The notes beneath the pieces are model-generated. The model did no database searches. It saw nothing but the letters and a program-made list of their open reading frames with translations, and was not told the DNA's origin. A stretch of 64,000 bases of DNA from JBCCJA01 sp039045975 (GTDB lineage: Bacteria > Planctomycetota > Planctomycetia > Planctomycetales > Planctomycetaceae): NCBI GenBank assembly GCA_039045975.1, contig JBCCJA010000001.1:62001-126000 (forward strand), given 5' to 3'. Shown here piece by piece: positions 33,578 to 43,131 of the stretch. The translations under genes and the position numbers were made by a program. Each line of letters starts with the position of its first letter. The stretch's first letter is position 1.

Positions 33578-35074
33578 ATGACGACGATTCGAAGGCTTCG
33601 TTTTTCTGTCTCTGCCGTCTTCGCGGTCGCGATCAGCGTCGGGCCATGTCAGGCCGCGTCACGACCGAACGTGGTGCTGTTGATGGCCGACGATCTCGGC
33701 TACGGCGACACCGGCTACAACGGCAACCGCGTCATCAAAACGCCGCACCTCGACGCGATGGCCGCGGAGGGGATCAACTTCACGCGGTTCTATGCCGCCG
33801 CCCCCGTGTGCAGCCCGACGCGGGCGAGCTGCCTGACCGGCCGACACCCGTATCGCACCGGCATCTTCTTCGCCAACACCGGGATCCTTCGCCCGGAGGA
33901 ATTGACCGTCGCCGAAGTCTTGCGGGACGCGGGGTACGCGACCGGCCATTTCGGCAAATGGCACTTGGGGACGTTTTCCAAAACTCAAAAAGACGCCAAC
34001 CGCGGCGGCACCGACCCGGCCCTTTTCAATCCTCCCGAACGGCACGGGTTCGAGACCTACTTCAGCACCGAGTCGAAAGTGCCGACGTGGGATCCCATGC
34101 TCCGTCCGGCCGCCACGGATCGCACGAAACGGAATCTAAAGTTCGGGTGGGACTTCATTAAAGATCGCGAGAAGGCTGAAGCCTACGGCACGGCGTATTG
34201 GACGCCCTCCGGCATCGCTTCGGAGAATCTCGACGGCGACGATTCGCGGGTCATAATGGACAGCGCGATTCCCTTCATCGAAGAGGCGGTGAACGAAGCA
34301 CGGCCGTTCTTCACCGTCGTCTGGTTCCATGCGCCGCACCTGCCGGTCGTGGCCGGGCCGAAATACGCCGCAATGTACGCCGACCAGCCGTTCAAAATGC
34401 GGCAGTTCGCCGGCTGCGTCACGGCGATGGACGAACAGATCGGGCGCCTGCGGGATACGCTATCGGCCCTCGGCGTCGCCGATGACACGATGATCTGGTT
34501 CTGCAGCGACAACGGGCCGGAAGGTAATGACTCCTCGCCCGGTTCGGCCGGCGGACTCCGCGGCCGTAAACGAAGTCTTTACGAGGGCGGCGTCCGCGTG
34601 CCGGGACTCCTCGTATGGCCTGCCGGGGCGAAAGGCAGCGTCGTCGATGCCCCGGTCGTGACGTCGGACTATTTCCCGACCATTCTCGCCGCGGCCGGCG
34701 TCGAGCTCCCGGCCGACGCGCCGCCGCTCGACGGCGTCAGTGTGCTTCCGCTGATCGCGGGCGATTCTTGGGAAAGGCCGGTGCCGATCGCTTTCGCAAG
34801 CGGCGGCCGATTCGGCCTGGCGGGGCCCCGCTATAAACTCTACGGGACCGATGAGCTTTATGACCTCACGGGCGATCCCGCCGAAGCCGAAAATATCGCG
34901 GGCGACCGTCCCGAGATCGTGAGCGAATACCTCAGGACACACGAAGCGGCCTACGAGTCGTGGCGAAAGAGCTTCGAGCTCGGCGACTACGAAACCGACC
35001 GCGACGATTTCCTTCGGCAGACTTTTCCGGAGCGTGACAAAAGCAGCCGACGGCGGGCGGCGAAGGGCCTGTAA
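33578..35074 (+). CDS. Secreted formylglycine-dependent (S1) sulfatase
   Basis: 498 residues from ATG 33578, giving a signal peptide (FSVSAVFAVAISVGPCQA); an upstream in-frame start at 33476 would add 34 residues and hide it. Metal ligands are in VVLLMADDLGYGDTGY and the modified Cys is C78 in CSPTRAS. Other family motifs are HFGKWHLGT, WFHAPHLPV and FCSDNGPEG. It hydrolyses sulfate esters, most likely on algal polysaccharide given the GH117 gene 16 kb downstream. It stands alone, divergent from the heme-c gene. The S1 subfamily cannot be assigned by eye. Confidence 0.92.
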   Translation: MTTIRRLRFSVSAVFAVAISVGPCQAASRPNVVLLMADDLGYGDTGYNGNRVIKTPHLDAMAAEGINFTRFYAAAPVCSPTRASCLTGRHPYRTGIFFANTGILRPEELTVAEVLRDAGYATGHFGKWHLGTFSKTQKDANRGGTDPALFNPPERHGFETYFSTESKVPTWDPMLRPAATDRTKRNLKFGWDFIKDREKAEAYGTAYWTPSGIASENLDGDDSRVIMDSAIPFIEEAVNEARPFFTVVWFHAPHLPVVAGPKYAAMYADQPFKMRQFAGCVTAMDEQIGRLRDTLSALGVADDTMIWFCSDNGPEGNDSSPGSAGGLRGRKRSLYEGGVRVPGLLVWPAGAKGSVVDAPVVTSDYFPTILAAAGVELPADAPPLDGVSVLPLIAGDSWERPVPIAFASGGRFGLAGPRYKLYGTDELYDLTGDPAEAENIAGDRPEIVSEYLRTHEAAYESWRKSFELGDYETDRDDFLRQTFPERDKSSRRRAAKGL

Positions 35075-35323
35075 GTCATTACAAAACCCACAAATTCAGT
35101 TCGGACACCTGACAATCGCTACGAGATGTGCGACCCCCAGATCTGCCCGTGGCTTCTTGTTTTGAAACACCCGACATCTGCCGACCATCAATACGGCTTC
35201 CGAACACGAAAGGCCGCGGCAGCCGTAACAACTTCTGAAATAATTTCGCGAAGATTTCCGCAGCCGCATAATCGCGTGTCACCAGAGTGAGCACACCGAG
35301 CAAGGGCGACGGGCCCTACGAAG

Positions 35324-36694
35324 TCAATCGCCTCCAAACTCGAGCTGATGCCTGCCGTCCGCGAACGTCAGCTCTTTCGGCCCGCCGACGATCTCGCACC
35401 TGTCGATCGCGGCGACTTCGTCCGCCATATCCTCGCTGACCCACATCTCCTCCAGATGCAGCGTGTTCGGGATGAAGACCCAACCTTTCGGCCCGAACCG
35501 CTCTTCGATCCTTTCGATGACCTCCCGGTCGTCGTCGAGCGTCGCGGGGATCTTCGCGCGGTCCATTTCGCCGGTCGTGTAAACATTAATAAATGTCTTC
35601 CGCTCGTCGATCGCGTCACGCAGCCTGCGGGTGATAAAGTCCGCGAGGCCGACTCCGATCGCGTTCCCTTTGGAGGCCGAGGCGAGCCCGAGTGCGGCGA
35701 TCGTCCGGACGTCGGGAGTCGCCACGTCTTCTAAACCGTACACGCCGCGTCGCCCGATGACGTGCGGGTCCATCCCGGTCCCGCTGAAGGTTTTTCCGAT
35801 CTCGTCAATGACGAGAGTATTGATCTTCTCGAACGGCAAGGTCGGGAAATACGACTTGTGCTTGACCAGCAGCTCGGGCTCGCGATTTAAAATGTCTCCG
35901 GCCGGTACGGCATGGAGTTCGGCGGTCTTGTCATAGCCGTCTTCCAGGATCGCCAGGCCGGCCCAGATCTTGCCCGACGCGACCAACCGCTCTCCCATTT
36001 CGAGGAGCATGTCTTTCATCAGGGGCGTCGCGGTCGAGTGGAACGTTTCGGCCGACCGGATCTTCCCCATCCCGACGACCATCATCTTCGTCAGGCCGCT
36101 CTGCACCGGGCCGCTGAAGCAGGTGTGGAGCTTCACCCGGTTCATCACCAGCACGCCGTCCGCTTCATAACAGTGCCGATCCATCCACACCGTCCCGGTC
36201 GCGACTTCCCCGACTTTGACACACTCCATGCTCGCCCGGATCGGCATCCCGACGGCCGACTCGGTCACGCCGAGCGACTCGATCATTTCCCGCTGGCCTG
36301 CGGCGGTGGCGCCGTTGTGAGAGCCCATGCTCGGCACGACGAACGGCTTCGCGCCGTGTTCACGAAGCCACGCGCCGGCAGACCGCACCAACTCGACGAG
36401 GTTGTCGATCCCGCGGGACCCGACCGTCAGAGCGACCTCTCCCTGCGGCGGCGGCCCGAGCGTGTCGAGCCGGTCACGGACTTCGCGTGAGACGTCCGCG
36501 ATCGCCGCCGAAACCAACCGTTGTCGGACTCTTTGCACACGCACGTCATGCCTCGCGAACTCTCCGGCGACCCGTTCACGGCGACACGACTGCTGTCGCG
36601 ACGTGAATCGAATCGGCAGGCGAACTGCTTTTGGAAGCCCCAATCTTTTGCCCGCCGCGTGCCGCATCAAGCCAACGAGCACAGACGACTTCAC
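35324..36694 (-). CDS. LarA-like protein (DUF2088, nickel-dependent lactate racemase family)
   Basis: 456 residues from GTG 36694 (AAAGGG just upstream); TTG 36697 and ATG 36667 are alternatives. The DUF2088 fold is indicated by GEVALTVGSRGIDNLVELVR, PFVVPSMGSHNGAT and VLVMNRVKLHTCFSGPVQSG, with a following Lys (GLTKMM) and a His (SAETFHST) in positions that match the LarA cofactor residues. Relatives racemise or epimerise alpha-hydroxy acids with a nickel-pincer cofactor. No larBCE cofactor genes are in the window. It shares a divergent control region, containing a GntR-type palindrome, with the heme-c gene at 37115. Confidence 0.8.
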   Translation of the reverse strand: MKSSVLVGLMRHAAGKRLGLPKAVRLPIRFTSRQQSCRRERVAGEFARHDVRVQRVRQRLVSAAIADVSREVRDRLDTLGPPPQGEVALTVGSRGIDNLVELVRSAGAWLREHGAKPFVVPSMGSHNGATAAGQREMIESLGVTESAVGMPIRASMECVKVGEVATGTVWMDRHCYEADGVLVMNRVKLHTCFSGPVQSGLTKMMVVGMGKIRSAETFHSTATPLMKDMLLEMGERLVASGKIWAGLAILEDGYDKTAELHAVPAGDILNREPELLVKHKSYFPTLPFEKINTLVIDEIGKTFSGTGMDPHVIGRRGVYGLEDVATPDVRTIAALGLASASKGNAIGVGLADFITRRLRDAIDERKTFINVYTTGEMDRAKIPATLDDDREVIERIEERFGPKGWVFIPNTLHLEEMWVSEDMADEVAAIDRCEIVGGPKELTFADGRHQLEFGGD

Positions 36695-37114
36695 CAAGCC
36701 CTTTGTCGGCCCTCACAACGCCACGGACGCAGAGATGCAAAGACCTCCGACCTGATGATCTTGGGTCTCATACCGAACGTACAGATTCTGATCGCACGGC
36801 AGTGACTTCGATTGCCTTATCTCCAATTTTTGATGTGTATCAGACGTCGTGATTGTATACAATATTTGCGGGAAAAATCAGGACGAGAATCAGCGGCACG
36901 CCAGGCGCCATCGAAAATACGTCACCGACGGATCGCACTGTCAAGACGCCGCGGCCAAGAAATACGCGGCGCACCCGCACGAACCCTTGCTTGATTTGCT
37001 TATCGCGAATAACTCGCCGCGGCGTCGCGAGCGCATCGATCGGGCCGAAAAATACCAAAACACGTTCGCATACGTCCAAGACTTGCCGGCATCTCAAGGG
37101 AATAATTTTCATAG
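36695..37114. other. Divergent control region between the LarA-like and heme-c genes
   Basis: About 420 bases with no convincing gene; open frames in it lack start sites and family features. It contains a perfect ATTGTATACAAT palindrome at 36852-36863. The second half is richer in A and T than surrounding coding DNA, as expected of promoters. Confidence 0.55.
36852..36863. promoter_or_regulatory. GntR-type operator candidate (ATTGTATACAAT)
   Basis: A perfect 12-bp palindrome of the TTGTNNACAA form bound by many FadR/FCD-type GntR repressors. A GntR/FCD gene lies at 49540-50214, and near-identical sites occur at 49370 and 51561-51593. It is about 160 bases from the LarA-like start and 250 from the heme-c gene start. 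Confidence 0.6.
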
Positions 37115-40100
37115 TTGAATACCGCGTGCGTGGAGAGCGTTTTGGGCCATCAATTAATATTGCCACGCAGCGTCACACTGATCGTGACTCTCGCTCTTGC
37201 TATTTACCCGCAACCGGGCGCCGCGGCGGCCGAAAAGTTGTCGTTCAGCCGCGACGTCCGGCCGATCTTGTCCGATCGCTGCTTTCACTGTCACGGCCCC
37301 GACGCGACGAATCAGGACTCGGACTTCCGGCTCGATACGCGTGACCATGCGGTCGCCGATCTCGGCGGCTACTTCGGCGTCGTCCCCGGCGATGTTCTCG
37401 CGTCCGAACTCCACGCGCGGATCCACGCGGACGACTGGAGCCAGATGCCGCCGGCCGACTCGAACCGGGTTCTCTCTCAAGCCGAAAAGGACATCCTCGA
37501 CCGCTGGATCGAGGAAGGCGCCGGTTACGAAGACCACTGGGCGTTCGAGGCACTCCCGAAAAGCATCAGCGTTCCGGAAGCCGGAAGGCTCTGGGCCCGA
37601 AACCCTGTCGATCGCTTCGTTTATCGAAAGATCGCGGACGCCGGCGTCGGGCCGAACCGGGAGATGTCGCGGAGCAAGTGGCTACGCCGGGTGACGTTCG
37701 ATCTGACCGGGCTCCCGCCGACACTCGACGAGCTCGACGACTTCAACGCTGATCAAAGCGTCGGTGCGTTCGAACGGGCGGTCGACCGGCTCCTGTCGAC
37801 CGACGCCTGTGCCGAACGCCTCACGAGTGAGTGGCTCGACGTCGCGCGGTACTCCGACTCGTACGGCTACCAGAGAGACGACGAGAGATTCGTTTGGCCG
37901 TACCGCGACTGGGTTATCGACGCGTTCCGGCGAAACATGCCTTACGACCGTTTCGTCACGTGGCAGATCGCCGGTGATCTGCTGCCCGACGCGGGCGAAG
38001 AACAGAAGCTCGCGACGGCGTTTAATCGACTCCACTCGCATAAAAAAGAGGGCGGGGTCGCGGTCGAAGAGTTCCGCGTCGAATATATGGCCGACCGGGT
38101 ACACACCTTCGGCACCGCTTTTATGGGGATCACCCTCGAATGCACCCGCTGCCACGATCATAAATACGACCCGGTCACGATGCGTGACTACTACTCGCTC
38201 GGGGCCTTCTTCCAGAATATCGACGAACGCGGGCTCATCTCTTATTTCACGGACGCGACACCGACCCCGTCGATGCCGCTGCCTTCGGCCGCCCAGAAAA
38301 CGCGGCTGGCAGACGCGGCCGACGACGTGGCGGCCGCCGAGCGAGCTTACTCGAATTCCGTCGAATCGGCCGGCTCGGCCTTCCGTGACTGGCATGCGAC
38401 CGAAGGCACCGGCCGAGCCCCACAGATCGTTCCGTCGACTCCGGTTGCGGCACTCGACTTCGAGACCTTCGGGCCGGTCACGACCGACGAGGCGTTCGAG
38501 GAGAAACACAAGTACGACGGCAGCCGGATCCCGAAGCCGGCTGACTCGATGCGGAGCTTCGCAAACCCATACGGACAACGGGCGTTGACGACGCCCGCCA
38601 ACACGCTCGTCGACGGACCGTCCGGCAAGGCGGTCCGGCTCTCGGGCGACGACGCCGTCGTGCTCCCCGGCGTCGGTCACTACGGACGTCACGACCGATT
38701 TACGATCTCACTGTGGCTACGGGCCGAGGAGGTCGCAGACCGGTCCGTTATTTACCGACGCTCGCGAGGCTGGGACGACGCCGGGTCGATCGGTTACGAG
38801 TTGACGCTCGAGGAAGGTCGACTCAGTGCGAAAATGGTCCACTTCTGGCCGGGCGACGCCCTGTGCGTCGAGACGGTCGGAACGCTCGAGCCGGACCGTT
38901 GGACCCACGTGACCGTCACATACGAAGGTTCGAGCACGGCGGCCGGGTTCAAGATCTACCGCGACGGAAGGCCGGCCGAGACCGCAGTCGTGCGCGACAA
39001 CCTGACCCGGACGATCACCGACTGGAGACTCGGCTACGAAGACCTGGCGATCGGGGCCCGGTTCCGTGACCGCGGCTTCAAAAACGGGGCCGTCGACGAG
39101 TTCCGCGTTTTCGACCGCGCACTCACCGCCGGCGAGGTCGCGGCGGTCTTCGCCGAATCGGACGGGTCGGCGTTATCCGCCGTCGATGAACAGGACCTGT
39201 TCGAGCACTTCCTCGCGACCCTGTACGAGCCGTCGATCACCGCCGCCGACGCACTGACCGATGCGAGACGTCGATACAACGAAATTTACGACGAGGTCCC
39301 GGCAATCGCGGTCATGCGCGAGACGGAAGAACCGAAGCCGGCGTACATCTTGGCCCGCGGCGCCTACGACCAGCCGACGACTGAGGTCACCGCCGACACG
39401 CCGGAGTTCTTACCCGCGTTCCCCGCCGACGCCCCGCGTAACCGATTGGGACTGGCCCGCTGGCTCACTGATCCGGATCACCCGTTGTTCGCACGGGTGA
39501 CGGTCAACCGCTACTGGCAGATGTTGTTCGGGCGAGGGCTCGTGCCGACGTCCGAGGACTTCGGCTATCAATCGACACCGCCGACACACCCCGACCTGCT
39601 CGACTGGCTCGCCCGCGACTTCGTCGACCACGGCTACGACGTCAAACGACTGCTGCGTGGCATGGTCTTGTCTGCGACTTATCGGCAGTCGGCCGATGTC
39701 GGGACCGTCGCACGAGACCGAGACCCTGAAAATATATTACTCGCCCGCGGGAGCGGTTCACGGCTGTCGGCAGAGATGATCCGCGACAGCGCGTTGGCGG
39801 TCAGCGGTTTGCTGGTCGGTCGGGTCGGCGGGCCGCCGGTCAAACCTTACGATTTAAAGCACGGCTACACGCCGCTGAACGTCGATGAAGGCGAGAAACT
39901 CTATCGGCGAAGCCTTTACACGTTCTGGAAACGCACCAGCCCGGCCCCGGTGATGGTGACGATGAACGCCGTCAAACGAGAAGTCTGCCGGGTCCGCCGC
40001 GAGACGACTCAGTCGCCGCTCCAGGCACTCGTGCTGCTGAACGGTCCACAATTCGTCGAGTCGGGTCGCGTGTACGCCGCGGACCTCGTCGACCGCTTCG

Positions 40101-40360
40101 GCCCCGACATCGACGCGATCGCCTTCGAGGTTTTCCGCAGATTCACGAGTCGAGAGCCGTCCGCCGCCGAGCTTCAGATTTTGACCCGCCTCGTCGAGGA
40201 GCAGGCCCTCCGATTCCGTGACGACCCGAGCAGTGCCCGCGCGATCTTGACCGTCGGGAACGCCGCGGAGGCCGACATCCGGGACCGGGCGATGACGGCC
40301 GCCGTCGCGGTTCTCGTGAGTTCCGTTATGAATCTGCATGAGAGTTTGCGGACCCAATAA
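37115..40360 (+). CDS. Secreted heme-c / DUF1549 / LamG-like / DUF1553 protein
   Basis: 1081 residues from TTG 37115; TTG 37142, with GGAG 6 bases upstream, is a strong alternative start. A signal peptide is followed by planctomycete cytochrome C with CFHCH (C56-H60), then DUF1549 (NPVDRFVYRKI; WLRRVTFDLTGLPPT; RYSDSYGYQ), a concanavalin/LamG-like domain (about 480-680; FTISLWLRAEEV, AVDEFRVFDRALTAGE), and DUF1553 (NRLGLARWLTDPDHPLFARV through ETTQSPLQALVLLNGPQFVE). A heme protein with a carbohydrate-binding-like module in a polysaccharide locus may act on or near glycans; no activity is established. Confidence 0.93.
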   Translation: MNTACVESVLGHQLILPRSVTLIVTLALAIYPQPGAAAAEKLSFSRDVRPILSDRCFHCHGPDATNQDSDFRLDTRDHAVADLGGYFGVVPGDVLASELHARIHADDWSQMPPADSNRVLSQAEKDILDRWIEEGAGYEDHWAFEALPKSISVPEAGRLWARNPVDRFVYRKIADAGVGPNREMSRSKWLRRVTFDLTGLPPTLDELDDFNADQSVGAFERAVDRLLSTDACAERLTSEWLDVARYSDSYGYQRDDERFVWPYRDWVIDAFRRNMPYDRFVTWQIAGDLLPDAGEEQKLATAFNRLHSHKKEGGVAVEEFRVEYMADRVHTFGTAFMGITLECTRCHDHKYDPVTMRDYYSLGAFFQNIDERGLISYFTDATPTPSMPLPSAAQKTRLADAADDVAAAERAYSNSVESAGSAFRDWHATEGTGRAPQIVPSTPVAALDFETFGPVTTDEAFEEKHKYDGSRIPKPADSMRSFANPYGQRALTTPANTLVDGPSGKAVRLSGDDAVVLPGVGHYGRHDRFTISLWLRAEEVADRSVIYRRSRGWDDAGSIGYELTLEEGRLSAKMVHFWPGDALCVETVGTLEPDRWTHVTVTYEGSSTAAGFKIYRDGRPAETAVVRDNLTRTITDWRLGYEDLAIGARFRDRGFKNGAVDEFRVFDRALTAGEVAAVFAESDGSALSAVDEQDLFEHFLATLYEPSITAADALTDARRRYNEIYDEVPAIAVMRETEEPKPAYILARGAYDQPTTEVTADTPEFLPAFPADAPRNRLGLARWLTDPDHPLFARVTVNRYWQMLFGRGLVPTSEDFGYQSTPPTHPDLLDWLARDFVDHGYDVKRLLRGMVLSATYRQSADVGTVARDRDPENILLARGSGSRLSAEMIRDSALAVSGLLVGRVGGPPVKPYDLKHGYTPLNVDEGEKLYRRSLYTFWKRTSPAPVMVTMNAVKREVCRVRRETTQSPLQALVLLNGPQFVESGRVYAADLVDRFGPDIDAIAFEVFRRFTSREPSAAELQILTRLVEEQALRFRDDPSSARAILTVGNAAEADIRDRAMTAAVAVLVSSVMNLHESLRTQ

Positions 40361-40406
40361 CCAAGACTTTCCGAAGCATAAACCTCCTTCATTCGCGAGC
40401 GTTCTC

Positions 40407-41840
40407 ATGACTCGGCAGTTGTGTACCGGCTTCGACCGCCCGTCGCCGGGTCGGCGAGACTTGCTCAGCCGTTTCGGATACGGGCTCGGTGCGGCAGCCC
40501 TCGGCTCGATGCTGAATAAGGCAGACGCGAAAGCTTCGAGTACGGGCACGCCTAAGACGGCGACGGCGAAACGGGTCATATTCCTGTTTCAGTCCGGCGC
40601 GCCGTCCCAAATGGATCTCTTCGACCACAAGCCGCTGCTCAATAAATTGCACGGCGAGGAACTGCCCGCGTCGGTCCGCATGGGGCAGCGGTTGACCGGG
40701 ATGAGCGCTAACCAGTCGAGCCTCCCCATGGTCGGCTCGCCCTTTAAATTTGAAAGGCGGGGCGATTCCGGCACCTGGGTGAGCGAACTTCTGCCGCACA
40801 CCGCCGCCGTCGCGGACGACCTCTGTGTCATCAATTCGGTCCACACCGAAGCGATCAATCACGGGCCGGGCGTGACGATGATGCAGACCGGCTCGCAGTT
40901 TCCGGGCAGGCCGAGCATGGGGTCGTGGCTGTGGTACGGCCTCGGCAGTGAAAATGAAAATCTGCCGGCTTTCGTCGTTATGGTGTCGACCGCACGGGGC
41001 GGCCAGCCGCTCGTCTCACGCCTCTGGGGCAGCGGCTTTCTCCCGGGGCGCTATGACGGCGTGCGTCTCCGCCCGGCCGAGGACGCGGTCTTGTACTTGA
41101 ACAACCCCGCCGGCGTCGGCCGCGACGACCGCCGGCTCAGCCTCGACCGCATGCAGGAACTCAATCGGCTCCGTCTCGACGAAACCGCCGACCCGACGCT
41201 GGAAACGCACATCGCCCAATACGAGATGGCGTTCCGCATGCAGTCTTCGGTGCCCGAAGTCACCGATATTTCGGACGAGCCGGCGTCTGTCCTCAATCTC
41301 TATGGCGAAGACGTGCATACGCCCGGCACGTTCGCCGCGAACTGCCTCCGCGCGCGGCGACTGGCCCAACGCGGTGTCCGATTTATTCAGCTGTATCAGC
41401 CCGGCTGGGATCACCACTCGGACCTGCCGTCTAGCATCCGGCACGCCGCCCGAAAAACCGACGAGGCGACCGCCGGGCTAATCACCGATTTGAAAAACCA
41501 AGGCATGCTGGACGACACGCTGGTCGTCTGGGGCGGCGAGTTCGGACGGACGAGCTACTCGCAAGGCAAGATCGAAGGCGGCAACTTCGGTCGAGACCAT
41601 CACCCACGCTGCTTCACGATGTGGATGGCCGGGGGCGGCGTGAAGGGCGGGCACACGCACGGTCTCACCGACGACTTCAGTTACAACGTCGTCGACGGGG
41701 GCGTGCATGTGCACGACATGCACGCGACGATCTTGCACCTCCTCGGGATCGACCACGAGCGGTTGACGTTCAAATACCAGGGCCGTCACTTCCGACTCAC
41801 TGACGTGCACGGCCACGTCGTCGAAGACCTGCTCGCGTGA
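40407..41840 (+). CDS. DUF1501 protein, Tat-exported partner of the heme-c protein
   Basis: 477 residues from ATG 40407; the frame extends to 40338, inside the previous gene. The Tat-like leader is PGRRDLLSRFGYGLGAAALG. The DUF1501 fold resembles alkaline phosphatase-type hydrolases: FLFQSGAPSQMDLFDHKP near the start, HHSDLPS, LVVWGGEFGRTSYSQG and GRDHHPRCFTMWMAGGG hold probable metal ligands. DUF1501 genes nearly always follow DUF1549/1553 heme proteins, as here (46 bases). Function unknown. Confidence 0.93.
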   Translation: MTRQLCTGFDRPSPGRRDLLSRFGYGLGAAALGSMLNKADAKASSTGTPKTATAKRVIFLFQSGAPSQMDLFDHKPLLNKLHGEELPASVRMGQRLTGMSANQSSLPMVGSPFKFERRGDSGTWVSELLPHTAAVADDLCVINSVHTEAINHGPGVTMMQTGSQFPGRPSMGSWLWYGLGSENENLPAFVVMVSTARGGQPLVSRLWGSGFLPGRYDGVRLRPAEDAVLYLNNPAGVGRDDRRLSLDRMQELNRLRLDETADPTLETHIAQYEMAFRMQSSVPEVTDISDEPASVLNLYGEDVHTPGTFAANCLRARRLAQRGVRFIQLYQPGWDHHSDLPSSIRHAARKTDEATAGLITDLKNQGMLDDTLVVWGGEFGRTSYSQGKIEGGNFGRDHHPRCFTMWMAGGGVKGGHTHGLTDDFSYNVVDGGVHVHDMHATILHLLGIDHERLTFKYQGRHFRLTDVHGHVVEDLLA

Positions 41841-41888
41841 CGCCGTTTAACGGCAATAAGCAGAGCAATCCACGTCAGTGACAGTGCG

Positions 41889-41938
41889 GTAGCCAACGAA
41901 CATCAATGACGCCTGCTTCAAAGGGCGTCGGTGGCTAC
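41889..41938. terminator. Nested inverted repeat between convergent genes
   Basis: GTAGCCA (41889-41895) pairs with TGGCTAC (41932-41938), and inside it GACGCC (41908-41913) pairs with GGCGTC (41924-41929). The structure lies between the stops of the DUF1501 gene and the convergent cycloisomerase gene. It could serve both as terminator, though no T-run follows. Confidence 0.4.
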
Positions 41939-41986
41939 AAGTGGTGACATCACTAGCGCCAAAAGCGATCGCGAATGGCCGCGGCT

Positions 41987-43084
41987 CTAACGCACGTGGA
42001 CCCGATGGGCGTCGATCGCGTCCCAGTCGATGACGACCCCGTGGCCCGGTCGATCTGGGGCGACGGCATATCCGTCCCGGATCTCGAGCTGATGAACGAG
42101 ATAGTCGTCGATCCGGAACGCGTGGATTTCCAGGAGCGACGCGTTCGAAATCGCGGCCAAACAGTGCACGTGCATTTCTTGAATGCCGTGGGTCGTGACC
42201 TTGCGATTATAAGCCTCCGCGAGATGCGCGACCTTCATGACGGCCGTCACGCCGCCGAGATTCGATATATCGACGTCGGGAAACGAGATCCCGCCTTCGG
42301 CGATCATCCGTCGGAACTCATAGATCGAATGTAAGTTCTCACCGGTAGCGACCGGGATGCCGCCCTCGACTTCGACGCGTCTGTTGCCTTCGATGTCGTC
42401 GGGAATCGTCGGTTCTTCGATCCAGTAGATGTCATATCTTGCGAACGCACGGGCCGCCTTGATCGCCTTCTCGACGCCCCATTTCATATTCACGTCGACG
42501 AGCAGCTTCCGCTTCGGCCCGATGACTTCGCGGACGGCGGCGATCCGTTCGCACTCTTCGCTGATAGAATCCCTACCGATCTTGATTTTGATCGCGTTGA
42601 GCCCGACCGCCAGGAATCGACGCGTCTGCTCGACCAGCTGATCGATCGACATGTGAAAGTCGATACCTCCACCGTAGGCCTCGACTTTGTCGTCGTGCCC
42701 GCCGAGGAACCGCCACAGCGGCTCGTTTGCCGACCGTGCTTTAAAATCCCACAGCGCGGTGTCGACAGCCGAAAGCGCGAAGACGGCTATCCCGCCTCGC
42801 CCGACGTAATGCAGCGCCCACCACATCTTGTCCCACAGCTTTTCGATCCGTCGCGGGTCTTCGCCGACTAAGATCGGCCCGAGGTCGTCCCGGATCAGGC
42901 GTGCGATCGCCGTGCCGCCCACACTGCCGACGCTGTAGGTGTAGCCCATGCCCGACAGACCGTCGTCGGTCGTGATTTTTACGACGACGAGCGAGAACTC
43001 CCGCTGTTCGCCGTGTATCGCGTCAACGAGCGGTTCGGCGAGCGGGACGTGATACAGCTGGGTATCGATCGATTCGATCTTCAT
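41987..43084 (-). CDS. Enolase-superfamily enzyme, probable 3,6-anhydrogalactonate cycloisomerase
   Basis: 365 residues of the mandelate racemase/muconate-lactonising group. Catalytic Lys pair K166/K168 (AIKIKIG); metal ligands D197 (DVNMKW), E223/E224 (IEEP) and E249 (TGEN); His-Asp dyad H299 (TTHG) with D270. Alone this would fit several acid-sugar dehydratases. The neighbouring aldehyde dehydrogenase and a GH117 anhydrogalactosidase make anhydrogalactonate cycloisomerase, which forms 2-keto-3-deoxygalactonate, the best reading. Galactonate or related acid-sugar dehydratase is the alternative. It is last in a four-gene minus-strand set. Confidence 0.85.
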   Translation of the reverse strand: MKIESIDTQLYHVPLAEPLVDAIHGEQREFSLVVVKITTDDGLSGMGYTYSVGSVGGTAIARLIRDDLGPILVGEDPRRIEKLWDKMWWALHYVGRGGIAVFALSAVDTALWDFKARSANEPLWRFLGGHDDKVEAYGGGIDFHMSIDQLVEQTRRFLAVGLNAIKIKIGRDSISEECERIAAVREVIGPKRKLLVDVNMKWGVEKAIKAARAFARYDIYWIEEPTIPDDIEGNRRVEVEGGIPVATGENLHSIYEFRRMIAEGGISFPDVDISNLGGVTAVMKVAHLAEAYNRKVTTHGIQEMHVHCLAAISNASLLEIHAFRIDDYLVHQLEIRDGYAVAPDRPGHGVVIDWDAIDAHRVHVR

Positions 43085-43131
43085 AACGGCAACCGTCTAT
43101 CGTGTCTTCGCGTTTCGGGGGAAGGGCGGCG

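Noticed and set aside
36849..37344. Short overlapping frames in the divergent region before the heme-c gene
   Set aside because: They overlap the operator palindrome and one another in different phases, with no ribosome sites.
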